DNA of 64,000 nt from JAVKBW01 sp040222995 (GTDB lineage Bacteria; Pseudomonadota; Alphaproteobacteria; UBA8366; Aestuariispiraceae). The stretch is taken from assembly GCA_040222995.1 (NCBI GenBank), contig JAVKBW010000016.1:372001-436000 (forward strand), given 5' to 3'. The position numbers and the translations under genes were made by a program. The stretch's first letter is position 1. Each line of letters begins with the position of its first letter. Positions 34,045-43,103 of this stretch are shown in pieces. The notes beneath the pieces were generated by a model that worked only from the letters and a program-made list of their open reading frames with translations, was not told the DNA's origin and made no database searches.

Positions 34045-34069
34045 TATGTCCTCCTGCGGGAGGATATAC
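34045..34069. promoter_or_regulatory. Dyad element, copy 2 (upstream of ABC importer operon)
   Basis: TATGTCCTCC pairs with GGAGGATATA around a TGCG loop: 10 bp with one G-T pair. The 22-nt core (34048-34069) matches the element at 32655-32676 at 20 of 22 positions. The two differences are a U-G to C-G change within the stem and the N of the UNCG loop. It lies 16 bases after the aminotransferase stop codon and about 93 before the binding-protein ATG, so a termination role is also possible, though no T-run follows. Confidence 0.55.
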
Positions 34070-34161
34070 AGCGCATGATCCAGGAACAATTATAGCTGCT
34101 AACAACAATACAATTTCGTGCTGAAACTGCTTTTTTAACAGGGACCAAGGAGTTTGCGCCC

Positions 34162-34971
34162 ATGAAACCGATCTTCAAGACAGGTATTGTCGCCGTCGCA
34201 TTAACATTAGCCGGAATGATGCAGCCGGCATCTGCCGAAACGCTGCGGGTAGGTATGGAATGCACCTACGCGCCGTTCAATTTCCGCAATGCCAACGGAG
34301 AACTCGATGGGTATGATGTCGATGTCGCCAAGGGCGTTGCCGAGATCATCGGCGCGGATCTGGAATTTGTCTGTCAGAAATGGGATGGAATGATCCCGGC
34401 CCTTCTGGCGAACAAGTTCGATCTGATTGTCGCCTCCATGTCGATCACCGAAAAACGCAAGGAAAAGATAGATTTTTCTGCGCCGTATCGGGTTTCGATC
34501 GGCCGTCTTGTGGGTCGCAAAGATCTCGATGCGGAACTGTTCGATTCGAACGGCAAGCCGATGGCGGACAATTTCGACGGCCTGCGCGTCGGCCTGGAAC
34601 GGGCGTCCACCTATGCGAGCTGGTTCGCTGCTAAACTGCCGGGTGCGGATGTGATTTTCTATGATTCATCTGAATCCATGTATCTGGACCTTGTGAACGG
34701 TCGAACGGATATCATCATGACGAACCCGATGAAGGCGTATCTGAAGTTCCTCAGCAAGGAAGACGGCGCGGGCTTTGAGTTCGTCAGCCCGGCGATTGAC
34801 GAGGTTGAATACTTCGGAATCGGCGTGGGGATCGGCCTTAGAAAGGGTAATGATGCCTTGCTTGCGCGCCTGAACAAGGCGGTCAAGCAGCTTTCCACAG
34901 ACGGATCGCTGGAAAAATACGCACACAAATATTTCCCCTTCGCCATTCATAACGAAAAGTGGGATCAGTAG
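34162..34971 (+). CDS. Polar amino acid ABC transporter periplasmic binding protein
   Basis: This 269-residue protein has a signal peptide cleaved near P-A-S-A-E. The HisJ/ArtJ/GlnH signature is clear: R-V-G-M-E-C-T-Y-A-P-F-N-F near residue 31, G-Y-D-V-D-V-A-K-G-V-A near 51 and D-L-I-V-A-S-M-S-I-T near 90. CAAGGAG lies before the ATG. The substrate class (cationic or other polar amino acid) is not fixed by sequence. It is first in an operon with two permeases, an ATPase and an inositol-monophosphatase-like gene. A stem-loop after the gene could raise its level over the permeases. Confidence 0.85.
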   Translation: MKPIFKTGIVAVALTLAGMMQPASAETLRVGMECTYAPFNFRNANGELDGYDVDVAKGVAEIIGADLEFVCQKWDGMIPALLANKFDLIVASMSITEKRKEKIDFSAPYRVSIGRLVGRKDLDAELFDSNGKPMADNFDGLRVGLERASTYASWFAAKLPGADVIFYDSSESMYLDLVNGRTDIIMTNPMKAYLKFLSKEDGAGFEFVSPAIDEVEYFGIGVGIGLRKGNDALLARLNKAVKQLSTDGSLEKYAHKYFPFAIHNEKWDQ

Positions 34972-34987
34972 GATCGCAGGTAATGGA

Positions 34988-35024
34988 ACGCGGCAGGCGG
35001 CTTTCGAGGCGCTGCCGCGTTTCC
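34988..35024 (+). terminator. Stem-loop between binding protein and permease genes (attenuator-like)
   Basis: ACGCGGCAG at 34988-34996 and its complement CTGCCGCGT at 35012-35020 form a perfect 9-bp stem followed by TTCCTGTT. The T-run is weak, so partial termination or mRNA 3'-end protection of the binding-protein message is more likely than a full stop. Confidence 0.5.
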
Positions 35025-35092
35025 TGTTGAGTTGGGTATTTGGCTATTGCCGGTCCCGTTTCCCGGGACGGTCCTCGCAGGGGTAACGCTTC

Positions 35093-35788
35093 GTGTCCAT
35101 ACTAGACGGATGGTGGGATGACTTCTGGTGGGGCTCTGTTGTCGTCCTCCAGGTGTTCCTGACGTCGCTGATCCTGATGGTCCTGTTTGGATTGATCGGG
35201 GCTGCCGCCAAACTATCGAAGAGCGTTGTTGCCCAGAAAATTGCCGGCGCCTATACGGTTATCTTTCGCGGGACACCGGAAATCCTGGTTCTGCTGTTGA
35301 TCTATTTCGGCTCGGCGATTTCACTGACGGCGCTCTTTCAGTTATTCGATCCGGCGGTCAAGTTTGTCGACATACCACCCTTCTGGGCCGGATCTTTCGG
35401 CATTGCCCTGATCGTCGGGTCTTATGCAACGGAAACGTTTCGGGGGGCGTTTCTGGGAGTGGACCCGGGCCAGATCGAAGCAGCGAGAGCGCTCGGTCTC
35501 TCCAACCTTCAGACATTTATCTATGTGCGAATACCGGAAATGTGGCGGCTGGCGCTTCCGGCTTTCGGTAATCACATGCTGTCCCTGATCAAGGATACGG
35601 CGCTGATTTCCATCATCGGCCTTAACGAAACGCTGTTTGCGGCCGAACAGGCGATAGGGGCGACGGGCAAGCCGTTTACCATGTATATCGTGGTCGGCAT
35701 CATCTATCTCGGGTTTTCGACTGTCATCACACTGACGGTCATGGCGCTTGAAAAGTATGCAAACCAGCATCTGGAGCGCGCGCGATGA
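35093..35788 (+). CDS. Amino acid ABC transporter permease (HisQ-type)
   Basis: This 231-residue permease of the polar amino acid family is read from a GTG start with GCAGGGG upstream. Membrane segments occur throughout, and the inner-membrane EAA-type loop appears as I-E-A-A-R-A-L-G-L-S-N-L-Q near residue 127. R-G-T-P-E-I-L-V-L-L near 60 is typical of the family. It overlaps the next permease by four bases (ATGA), so the two are made together as a heterodimer. Confidence 0.87.
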   Translation: MSILDGWWDDFWWGSVVVLQVFLTSLILMVLFGLIGAAAKLSKSVVAQKIAGAYTVIFRGTPEILVLLLIYFGSAISLTALFQLFDPAVKFVDIPPFWAGSFGIALIVGSYATETFRGAFLGVDPGQIEAARALGLSNLQTFIYVRIPEMWRLALPAFGNHMLSLIKDTALISIIGLNETLFAAEQAIGATGKPFTMYIVVGIIYLGFSTVITLTVMALEKYANQHLERAR

Positions 35789-36474
35789 GCTTCGATATCG
35801 CCTTGATCGTCGACAGTATTCCAAAAATGCTGATGGGGCTGGGCCTGACCCTGCAGTTGCTGCTTCTCTCGGCGTTTCTCGGTCTGGTGCTGGCCGTCAT
35901 TCTGCTTCTGATGCGGATCAGCGGGAAATGGTATCTCAATGTGCCGGCGCAGATTTACATCTATATCTTCCGGGGCACGCCGATACTGGTGCAGATCTTT
36001 ATCGTCTATTACGGGTTTCCTCAGCTTGAATTCATCAGGGATAGTATCTTCTGGCCGATACTGCGAGAACCGTACGGGTGCGCCGTCGTTGCGCTATCCA
36101 TGAACACGGGCGCGTATGTGTCGGAGATACTGAGAGGCGGCGTTCTCGGCGTCAGCAGGGGGTTGAAGGAAGCTGGCTCGGCTCTCGGACTGTCGGCTGT
36201 TCAAAAATTAATCTATATCACCGCGCCGATAGCAATCCGGTTGTCCATACCGGCATACAGCAATGATTTTATCAGTCTGATGAAAGCGACGGCGCTGGCC
36301 AGCACGATTACCCTGCTCGATATGATGGGGATAGCGCGGACGATTGTCGCCGAGACCTACGCGCCATACGAAGTGTTCATATCGCTGGCGGTTATTTACC
36401 TGATTTTGACCTGGTTTATCCAAAGAGGGTTTGGCCTGTTTGAACGTTACATGAGCAAACATGTGAAACAGTGA
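35785..36474 (+). CDS. Amino acid ABC transporter permease (HisM-type)
   Basis: This 229-residue permease is the partner of the gene at 35093. It has R-G-T-P-I-L-V-Q-I-F near residue 62 and the EAA loop L-K-E-A-G-S-A-L-G-L-S-A near 126. The ATG overlaps the upstream stop codon. The ATPase gene follows after eight bases. Confidence 0.87.
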   Translation: MSFDIALIVDSIPKMLMGLGLTLQLLLLSAFLGLVLAVILLLMRISGKWYLNVPAQIYIYIFRGTPILVQIFIVYYGFPQLEFIRDSIFWPILREPYGCAVVALSMNTGAYVSEILRGGVLGVSRGLKEAGSALGLSAVQKLIYITAPIAIRLSIPAYSNDFISLMKATALASTITLLDMMGIARTIVAETYAPYEVFISLAVIYLILTWFIQRGFGLFERYMSKHVKQ

Positions 36475-36482
36475 GGCGGACA

Positions 36483-37235
36483 ATGACGGGCGAAGCACAG
36501 AAACCGATTATCCAACTAGAAAATGTCAGCAAATACTTCGGCTCCTTTCAGGCGCTGAAAGATGTATCTCTGGATGTCAGGAAAGGCGAAAAGATCGTTG
36601 TTTGCGGTCCGTCCGGGTCAGGCAAATCCACCATGATCCGGTGCATCAACCGGCTTGAAGAGCATGATGGCGGGAAGATCATGATCAACGGACATGAACT
36701 GACTGACAAAACAGAAGACATCGATGCCGTTCGAAGTGAGGTGGGCATGGTTTTTCAGAGCTTCAATCTGTTTCCCCATATGACCGTTCTGAAAAATCTG
36801 ATGCTTGCCCCGAGGCTGGTGCGGCGAACGTCGAGGAAGGAAGCGGAAAAAACCGCACGCCGCTATCTTGAACGGGTTAAAATTCCCGATCAGGCGGACA
36901 AGTATCCTAGCCAGCTTTCCGGTGGACAGCAGCAGCGCGTGGCGATCGCCAGGGCGCTTTGCATGAACCCGGAAGTAATGCTGTTCGATGAGCCGACATC
37001 GGCCCTGGATCCGGAAATGATAAATGAAGTTCTGGAAGTAATGAGCGATCTGGCGAATGAAGGCATGACGATGATCTGCGTAACGCATGAAATGGGGTTT
37101 GCCCGGTCGGTGGCTGACAAGGTCGTTTTCATGGACCAGGGTGAAATTGTCGAAATGGCGCCTCCCGAGGATTTCTTCAAGAACCCGAAAAGCGAACGAA
37201 CGAAGCTGTTTCTCAGTCAAATCATCAGTCACTGA
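36483..37235 (+). CDS. Amino acid ABC transporter ATP-binding protein (HisP/GlnQ-type)
   Basis: This 250-residue ATPase starts at the ATG at 36483, which has GAGGCGG upstream, rather than the GTG at 36471. Walker A is G-P-S-G-S-G-K-S-T, the signature is L-S-G-G-Q-Q-Q-R, Walker B is V-M-L-F-D-E-P-T-S-A-L-D-P and the switch histidine is in V-T-H-E-M-G-F-A. It energises the importer of this operon. Confidence 0.9.
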   Translation: MTGEAQKPIIQLENVSKYFGSFQALKDVSLDVRKGEKIVVCGPSGSGKSTMIRCINRLEEHDGGKIMINGHELTDKTEDIDAVRSEVGMVFQSFNLFPHMTVLKNLMLAPRLVRRTSRKEAEKTARRYLERVKIPDQADKYPSQLSGGQQQRVAIARALCMNPEVMLFDEPTSALDPEMINEVLEVMSDLANEGMTMICVTHEMGFARSVADKVVFMDQGEIVEMAPPEDFFKNPKSERTKLFLSQIISH

Positions 37236-37253
37236 CCTTCTCGGAGACAACGA

Positions 37254-38030
37254 ATGAATGAGGCGCATTTATCTGCCCTGGCCGATAGCGCGGAAACGAT
37301 GGCCGAGGCGGCAGGCAAGCTGATTCGGGAAGCGGCGCAGAGACCGTTCGCCACTGAAATCAAGGGGGACGGAAGCCCGGTTACCGACGTGGACAAGGCA
37401 ACGGAAGACAGCATTCGTGAGATCATTACAAACAAGTACCCTCAACACGGGATACTGGGTGAAGAAAGGGCGCCCGTTGCGCCGGATGCGGAATTCGTTT
37501 GGATCATCGATCCGATAGATGGGACGTTGCCTTTTCTGGCCGGAATTCCCGTTTTCGGTACATTGATCGCCCTGATGCAGGGCGACACCCCGCTGGTCGG
37601 TGTGATCGATATGCCTATGACTCGGGAAAGATGGGTTGGAAAGCACGGAATGCATACCCTTCGGAATGGGAAGCCGGTATCGGCGCGCGCCTGCGCCGGC
37701 TTGTCATCGGCGCTGATGTCGACAAGCAACCCTGACTACTACGATCAACGCACTGTCGGCGCATTGACGGCGATGAAGGAGGCAACGCGGCTGGCCGTCT
37801 ATGGCGGCAGTTGCATGTCCTATGCGCAGATTGCGACCGGCCGGGTTGATGTCGGTATGGATGTGCAGTTCGATATCCACGATTATCTGCCTCTCGTGCC
37901 GGTCATACAGGGGGCGGGCGGCTTGATATCGGATTGGGAAGGGCGTCCCCTGACACGAAAATCGGGTGATAAATTTATCGCGGCCGGCGACAGGCGCGTG
38001 CATGAACAGGCGTTGACTCTATTAGGCTGA
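37254..38030 (+). CDS. Inositol monophosphatase family phosphatase (HisN/SuhB-like)
   Basis: This 258-residue magnesium-dependent phosphatase has the two family metal motifs G-E-E-R near residue 64 and D-P-I-D-G-T near 84. The usual third motif (W-D-x-A) is replaced by F-D-I-H-D-Y-L-P-L-V-P near 206, as seen in histidinol-phosphatase-type members. GGAGACA lies before the ATG. It is the last gene of the amino-acid importer operon, 18 bases after the ATPase gene. The link to an amino-acid importer fits a histidinol-phosphate-like or other phosphorylated amino-acid derivative, but this is inference. Confidence 0.8.
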   Translation: MNEAHLSALADSAETMAEAAGKLIREAAQRPFATEIKGDGSPVTDVDKATEDSIREIITNKYPQHGILGEERAPVAPDAEFVWIIDPIDGTLPFLAGIPVFGTLIALMQGDTPLVGVIDMPMTRERWVGKHGMHTLRNGKPVSARACAGLSSALMSTSNPDYYDQRTVGALTAMKEATRLAVYGGSCMSYAQIATGRVDVGMDVQFDIHDYLPLVPVIQGAGGLISDWEGRPLTRKSGDKFIAAGDRRVHEQALTLLG

Positions 38031-38080
38031 CACTGTTCGGGTGAGAGTGCGATGTTCGTGGCGGGGTTTGTCCGTACCAC

Positions 38081-40930
38081 TCAATCTGGCGGGTGAATAT
38101 CTTCGCCCATGACGGAATTGATGGCGTTGACCAGTTCGGCAAGACTGATCGGTTTTGTCGTGACGGCGTTCATTCCCGCTTCAAAGTATGTCTTTCTGTT
38201 TTCCAGCATGGCGTCTGCTGTCAGGGCGACAATCGGTATCTCCGATTTCGGCCCCTGCATCGCCCGGATGGCCCGGCTGGCGTCAGGGCCCGATACATGG
38301 GGCATGCGCACGTCCATTAGTATGAAGTCGTATTCGCCGTTTTCATGCGCTTTGATCGCTTCCGCTCCATTGGGAACGACGACACAGCGATGACCGAGCT
38401 TTTTCAGAATGTTTTCAACGATTAACTGGTTGATCTCGTTATCTTCCGCCACGAGTACATTCAATGAACGCGCAGGGCCGCCCTGGTTCTTTCCGGTAGC
38501 CGGTTCGGAGAGTATCTCGCCGGTGTCGTTTTCCGACTCACCATCCGGCATGTTGTTCGCTGCCTCGAAATAGGGGATCGTAAACCAGAACGCGCTGCCC
38601 TTTCCAAGCGTGCTTTCCACGCCGATTTCACCCCCCAGCATGGTGACCAGCCGTTTGCAGATTGCGAGGCCCAGGCCGGTGCCCTCGAAAAGACGGCTGA
38701 TGGACGAATCCGCCTGGGTGAAATCGGAGAACAGTTTCGATATGGTTTCCGGCGCCATCCCGATACCGGTATCGGTGACTACGAATTTCAGGAACGGTTG
38801 ATCTTCGTCCTGCCGGATCAGGCTGCATGCGACAGATACTTCACCCTGCTTGGTGAACTTTACGGCATTGCCGACAAGATTGAACAGAATCTGCCGCAGG
38901 CGGGTAGGATCAGTTCGGGCTGTTTCCGGACACCCGTCAGCCAGACTCATCGATATATTCAGATTATCCCGACCGCTTCCCTCGACCATCGAAACAACGT
39001 TGCGCAGTTTCGAACGGAGGTGAATATCGAGAAACTCTATTTCAAGTTTCCCGGATTCAAGTTTGGAAATATCGAGAATATCGTTGATGATTCTCAAAAG
39101 CTGCTGTGTCGATTCCTTGATCTTCTCGACTTTGGCGTAACTTTCCCTGGGCAGATCGTCGTTGTACAGCATATCGGCGAATCCAAGTACGCCGGTCATC
39201 GGCGTCCGTATTTCGTGACTCATGCTGGCGAGGAATTCTGACTTCGATTTGTTGGCGGCGTCAGTCTGTATACGCGCTTGCTTCAGGTTTTCGGCCTGTT
39301 CCCGCAACTCCGCCGTTCGGGCGTCGACAAGATCTTCAATGATCTTCTGCCGCCCGGTTACGGTCAGAATCAGAATTGTTCCCATGGCCGTGACGAAAAG
39401 TGCGCCAAGTAAAAAGAACCATGACGTTTTCGATCGATGTGCGTAGATAAAGGGCAAGGTCGGCCGGATTTCGAGTTTCCACTCCCGGCCCGGTACCGCA
39501 ATGGTTTTTCCCCAGACACCGATATTCTCGGCGGTCATACCTTTGGTCAGGTTTTGTATTCTTTTCTTGAATTCGGCATCGTTCTCTCTTGGAAAGAGAA
39601 CCTGCTGTCCTTCGGGCGCCGTCGTATCTTTGATTGCGATGTCCAGTTTTCCGACGGTTAAGCCGCTCAGTGCATTTTCGATCAGGTTTCCAATTCGGAA
39701 AACACCTGTCGCATATCCCTTTATCTTTTCTCGTCGTTCCGGTTCCGTGTCGGGAATGCCGCCCGTTCCATAGTACGGTAGAAAAACCAGAACGCCGTAA
39801 TGCGTTCCCTGCTCCTGAATCAGATTGATGCGCGCCGTCGCCACGGCGCTTCCGGTGATCATCGCCTCATCGAGCGCACGCCGTCGGACGGGGTTCGATC
39901 CGACATCGAAACCGAGCGCCGGCCGATTTTCTTCAAGCGGTTCGAGAAAGGACACCACAATATAGTCCGGTCTGTTGGCGGCAGGCGCCAGTTCACCCTC
40001 GGCATCGCTTTCGACGATTCGGAAGTTTCCATCATGTTCAGCCTGCATGCGTGTTTCGAATGCATCCCGCGCCGCAGCCGGAATACGCTCGTTCCATGAC
40101 AGGGCCTCGATTGCCGAACTTTCTTCCAGCAAAGGCAGGGTAAACGCGGCAAATCTGCGCCTTGTGATGCTCTCTGATAGATTGAGGAAGTCGCGAACCC
40201 GGTTCAGGGTTCGAAAGGAATCGCTCAGCGTGCGCGTAATCACCAGGTCGACGATCTCTGCCTGATTGTTGAACTCCTGCTCGATCTTCTTTTGGTCGAG
40301 TTTCAGCAGATACTGGAAAAGCGCGACAGAGAAGATCAGCGATACAAGGGAAACAGCGATGACATTCAGCCAGCGCCCGGACCAGTTTCTGGTGTGGCGC
40401 AGGCCGATTGCGAGTGTAATCGGTGCGAAAATTACAACGCCGAGCGTATCGCCCAGCCACCAGATCAACCATGTTTCCGGAATGCCGGACACAGGCACCA
40501 GTCCCGTCGCCCACAGAATGCCTGCGCCGAAGGAAGCATTGACCGTACAGGCTGCAACCGCGCCGAACAGAAGAAATCGCAGAATTGATCTGAAATCCTG
40601 AAGGGTTTCGTAATCGGCAAAGCGCCGGATCAGCCAGATGGCGGTCAAGGCCTGTATTACAGCGCCGAGCCCGACAAACAGACTGATAAGATGACTGGTT
40701 GCAGAGGCAAAATCGCCGATAAGTATGTTGTTCAGATACGACCCGATAAACACACCCAGGCCAAGCCGGCGTCCTCCGATCAGCATGACTCCAAGCGCAA
40801 AGCCTGCTGCGGGCCAGACCGGAGATGCGTATCCGGCCCCTGTGGAAAGAATAAAAGTAGCTTTCCCCAGAAGGGCGTAGCCGGCTGCGACCGCCAGCGT
40901 TTGCAGCGCTGCTTTTATTGAATTGTTCAA
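38081..40930 (-). CDS. Hybrid sensor histidine kinase: MASE1, CHASE, HisKA, HATPase, receiver
   Basis: This is a 949-residue membrane sensor. Residues 1-~215 are a multi-helix MASE1-like domain. A periplasmic CHASE-like domain follows (~235-480), then a membrane helix near 490-510 and a short coiled coil. The HisKA phospho-acceptor is His572 in M-S-H-E-I-R-T-P. The ATPase core has D-T-G-I-G-M and G-T-G-L-G-L-A-I near 690-730. A C-terminal receiver has phospho-acceptor Asp873 in L-M-D-V-R-M-P. No cognate output gene is adjacent; the signal is unknown. It converges on the importer operon. Confidence 0.88.
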   Translation of the reverse strand: MNNSIKAALQTLAVAAGYALLGKATFILSTGAGYASPVWPAAGFALGVMLIGGRRLGLGVFIGSYLNNILIGDFASATSHLISLFVGLGAVIQALTAIWLIRRFADYETLQDFRSILRFLLFGAVAACTVNASFGAGILWATGLVPVSGIPETWLIWWLGDTLGVVIFAPITLAIGLRHTRNWSGRWLNVIAVSLVSLIFSVALFQYLLKLDQKKIEQEFNNQAEIVDLVITRTLSDSFRTLNRVRDFLNLSESITRRRFAAFTLPLLEESSAIEALSWNERIPAAARDAFETRMQAEHDGNFRIVESDAEGELAPAANRPDYIVVSFLEPLEENRPALGFDVGSNPVRRRALDEAMITGSAVATARINLIQEQGTHYGVLVFLPYYGTGGIPDTEPERREKIKGYATGVFRIGNLIENALSGLTVGKLDIAIKDTTAPEGQQVLFPRENDAEFKKRIQNLTKGMTAENIGVWGKTIAVPGREWKLEIRPTLPFIYAHRSKTSWFFLLGALFVTAMGTILILTVTGRQKIIEDLVDARTAELREQAENLKQARIQTDAANKSKSEFLASMSHEIRTPMTGVLGFADMLYNDDLPRESYAKVEKIKESTQQLLRIINDILDISKLESGKLEIEFLDIHLRSKLRNVVSMVEGSGRDNLNISMSLADGCPETARTDPTRLRQILFNLVGNAVKFTKQGEVSVACSLIRQDEDQPFLKFVVTDTGIGMAPETISKLFSDFTQADSSISRLFEGTGLGLAICKRLVTMLGGEIGVESTLGKGSAFWFTIPYFEAANNMPDGESENDTGEILSEPATGKNQGGPARSLNVLVAEDNEINQLIVENILKKLGHRCVVVPNGAEAIKAHENGEYDFILMDVRMPHVSGPDASRAIRAMQGPKSEIPIVALTADAMLENRKTYFEAGMNAVTTKPISLAELVNAINSVMGEDIHPPD

Positions 40931-41188
40931 TAAGCGATTCCGCGATTGACTGTATCTGACGATGGATCAGGAATAGTTGTCGATGTCACCATCGCACCTG
41001 CAGCCGATGAACCATGAAAATAAACTGCGGTGGAAACACCACCACGCACATCTCAGTGAGTATGGTGCAGAAAATCTAAATGTCCATGGGCGGATAATCT
41101 GACGAGTAAGGGGCCGCGAACAGTCCTGATTAGGATATCCGTTGGAATCGGAGCATCCGGAATGTGATGGCGCTGTGGTTGTTCGGTG

Positions 41189-42010
41189 TCAGATAAGGCG
41201 CTTGCGCAACTGCGATGAAATGATGTCGATAATCGAGACTGAGATCACGACGACGATGATGACCGCCGATGCCCGGTCGTATTGAAATGAGCGGAAGCTT
41301 TCGTAAAACGTGAAACCGATGCCGCCAGCCCCGACGATTCCCAGCACGGTGGCGGATCGCACGAGGGTTTCGAAGCGGTAAAGAGAAAAACTGGTCCATA
41401 GCGGCATGACCTGCGGGATGACCCCGTAGATGATTTGCTGCAACCGCGAGGCGCCGGTTGCCTGAATGCCCTCGACAGGGCGTGGATCAATCGATTCAAC
41501 CGCTTCAGAGAACAGTTTCGCGATAATGCCAAGGTTGTGAATGAACAGCGCCATCACACCCGCGAACGGTCCAAGGCCGACGGCGGCGACAAACAGAATG
41601 GCGAAAACCAGTTCGTTGATGGCGCGCGCGGCATCCATAAGGCGGCGCATCGGCTGAACAATCCAGACGGGGGCGATGTTGTTGGAACACAACAGCGCGC
41701 ACGGGATGCCGACGACGATTGAAAGGAAGGTTCCCCAAAGGGCGATCTGGATCGTTTCGATCATTTTCAGGACAATGGTTACGCCATCTTCGAAATTCGG
41801 CGACAGAAAATCACCGATGAAGGTCGCCATATTTCCGGCGTCGGTTATCAGGTAGGTCCAGTTGTTGACCTCGGCCGGATAGTAGGAAACGCCGAGCAGT
41901 ATCGCGACGGCCAGGGCGGCAACGGCGGTACTGACATGCCGGGACCATCGAGGCTCCAATTGTCGGGAAACATCCGTCGAAATCGGGGGATGGAGCGTTG
42001 TATCGGTCAT
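41189..42010 (-). CDS. phnE: Phosphonate ABC transporter permease (copy 2)
   Basis: This 273-residue PhnE-family permease has five to six membrane helices and the motif I-A-K-L-F-S-E-A-V-E-S-I-D followed by A-T-G-A-S-R-L-Q. It is the last gene of the second phnC-phnD-phnE set. A strong stem-loop separates it from phnD, so it may be made at a lower level than the binding protein. Confidence 0.88.
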   Translation of the reverse strand: MTDTTLHPPISTDVSRQLEPRWSRHVSTAVAALAVAILLGVSYYPAEVNNWTYLITDAGNMATFIGDFLSPNFEDGVTIVLKMIETIQIALWGTFLSIVVGIPCALLCSNNIAPVWIVQPMRRLMDAARAINELVFAILFVAAVGLGPFAGVMALFIHNLGIIAKLFSEAVESIDPRPVEGIQATGASRLQQIIYGVIPQVMPLWTSFSLYRFETLVRSATVLGIVGAGGIGFTFYESFRSFQYDRASAVIIVVVISVSIIDIISSQLRKRLI

Positions 42011-42034
42011 CGGGCGTTACTCTGAAAATTTGAG

Positions 42035-42070
42035 AAAACAAAACGGGACGACGCCATCGACGCCGCCCCG
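42035..42070 (-). terminator. Stem-loop with T-run between phnD and phnE (attenuator)
   Basis: On the minus strand CGGGGCGGCG pairs with CGCCGTCCCG-like sequence (GCGTCGTCCCG) as a 10-bp stem with two G-T pairs and a small loop, followed by TTTTGTTTT. It sits between the phnD stop codon and the phnE start codon, a common way to make excess binding protein. Confidence 0.7.
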
Positions 42071-42083
42071 CCAGGACGAAGGA

Positions 42084-43076
42084 TCAGTAACCGGCGTTAC
42101 CGACGATATCGGCCATTTCCTTGAGTTTCTTCAGCTCCGCGTTAGCCTCTGCAACCCCGGCTTCGTCACCGGCGTTTTCCGCCTTGATCCTGGCTTTGAA
42201 GGCTTCAATCTGGCGAACGTCGAGAAGCTGGGCGTTGGACGAAGCCAGGAACGGGCCCCAGCCATCGGACAGATTGGCGAGGACTTCGCGTTCGTGTTTC
42301 ACTTTTTCAGGGCTGCCGAAACGGCCGTACTGCATGATGAAGTAATAGATTTTCTGCTTCACTTCGTCATCCAGATCCTTGCGCCAGACCATCGGGTCGG
42401 ACGGGATCAACGGCGAGCGCCAGATTTCCTTGATGTTCTTGAAAGCGGCCATGTTGTTCTTCTGAAGGCGCGCATAAACGGATTCCGTGTTGTTGGTTGC
42501 GATATCCACCTTCTGGTTGGCGACGGCCAGGGCATTGCCTTCATGGTTGGAGCTCGTAACCCGCTTGAAGCAGTCTTCCGGCGTCTTGTTGTTCAGGGCC
42601 CAGACATAGTAACCGGGAATGGCAAAGCCGGATGTGGAATTCGGGTCGCCGTTACCGAAGGTTAGGGTTTTGTTGCATTTCAGCACATCTTCCAGCGAGT
42701 TGATGTCCGAATCCTTGTGTGTGATCAGAAGCGAGTTATAGCCCTTTGAACCGTCATCCTTGATGGTCTGGGCGAAGACTTCGCCGCCGGCGCGGTCGAC
42801 GGCCACAATCGCCGACTTGTTACCGAACCAGGCCAGATCAACCTTCTTGAAACGCATGCCTTCAATGACGCCGGCATAGTCGGAAGCGAAAAACGGTTTG
42901 ACCGTTATGCCAAGCGATTTTTCCATATCCTGCAGAAACGGGCTGAAGGATTCTTCAAGCGCGGACGCGGATTCGGTCGAAATAATGCCGAAGTTGATCT
43001 GGTCCGGCATTTCGGCCTGCGCGGCGCCGATACCAAGCACGGAAACCGCCGCGGCGGTCAAAAACTTTTTGAACAT
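42084..43076 (-). CDS. phnD: Phosphonate ABC transporter periplasmic binding protein (copy 2)
   Basis: This 330-residue protein has a signal peptide cleaved near A-A-Q-A-E. The PhnD hallmark I-N-F-G-I-I-S-T-E-S-A is near residue 27, V-D-L-A-W-F-G-N-K-S-A near 78 and a long C-terminal helical tail follows. It is more similar in layout to E. coli PhnD than copy 1 is. Middle gene of phnCDE copy 2. Confidence 0.9.
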   Translation of the reverse strand: MFKKFLTAAAVSVLGIGAAQAEMPDQINFGIISTESASALEESFSPFLQDMEKSLGITVKPFFASDYAGVIEGMRFKKVDLAWFGNKSAIVAVDRAGGEVFAQTIKDDGSKGYNSLLITHKDSDINSLEDVLKCNKTLTFGNGDPNSTSGFAIPGYYVWALNNKTPEDCFKRVTSSNHEGNALAVANQKVDIATNNTESVYARLQKNNMAAFKNIKEIWRSPLIPSDPMVWRKDLDDEVKQKIYYFIMQYGRFGSPEKVKHEREVLANLSDGWGPFLASSNAQLLDVRQIEAFKARIKAENAGDEAGVAEANAELKKLKEMADIVGNAGY

Positions 43077-43103
43077 CTCTCTCTCCTTGGATTGTACGAA
43101 GCG

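Noticed and set aside
40931..41188. The 258-bp gap between the hybrid kinase and phnE copy 2 was searched for Pho boxes, terminators and small RNAs
   Set aside because: No dyad with a T-run, no 11-nt repeat and no convincing short frame was found.
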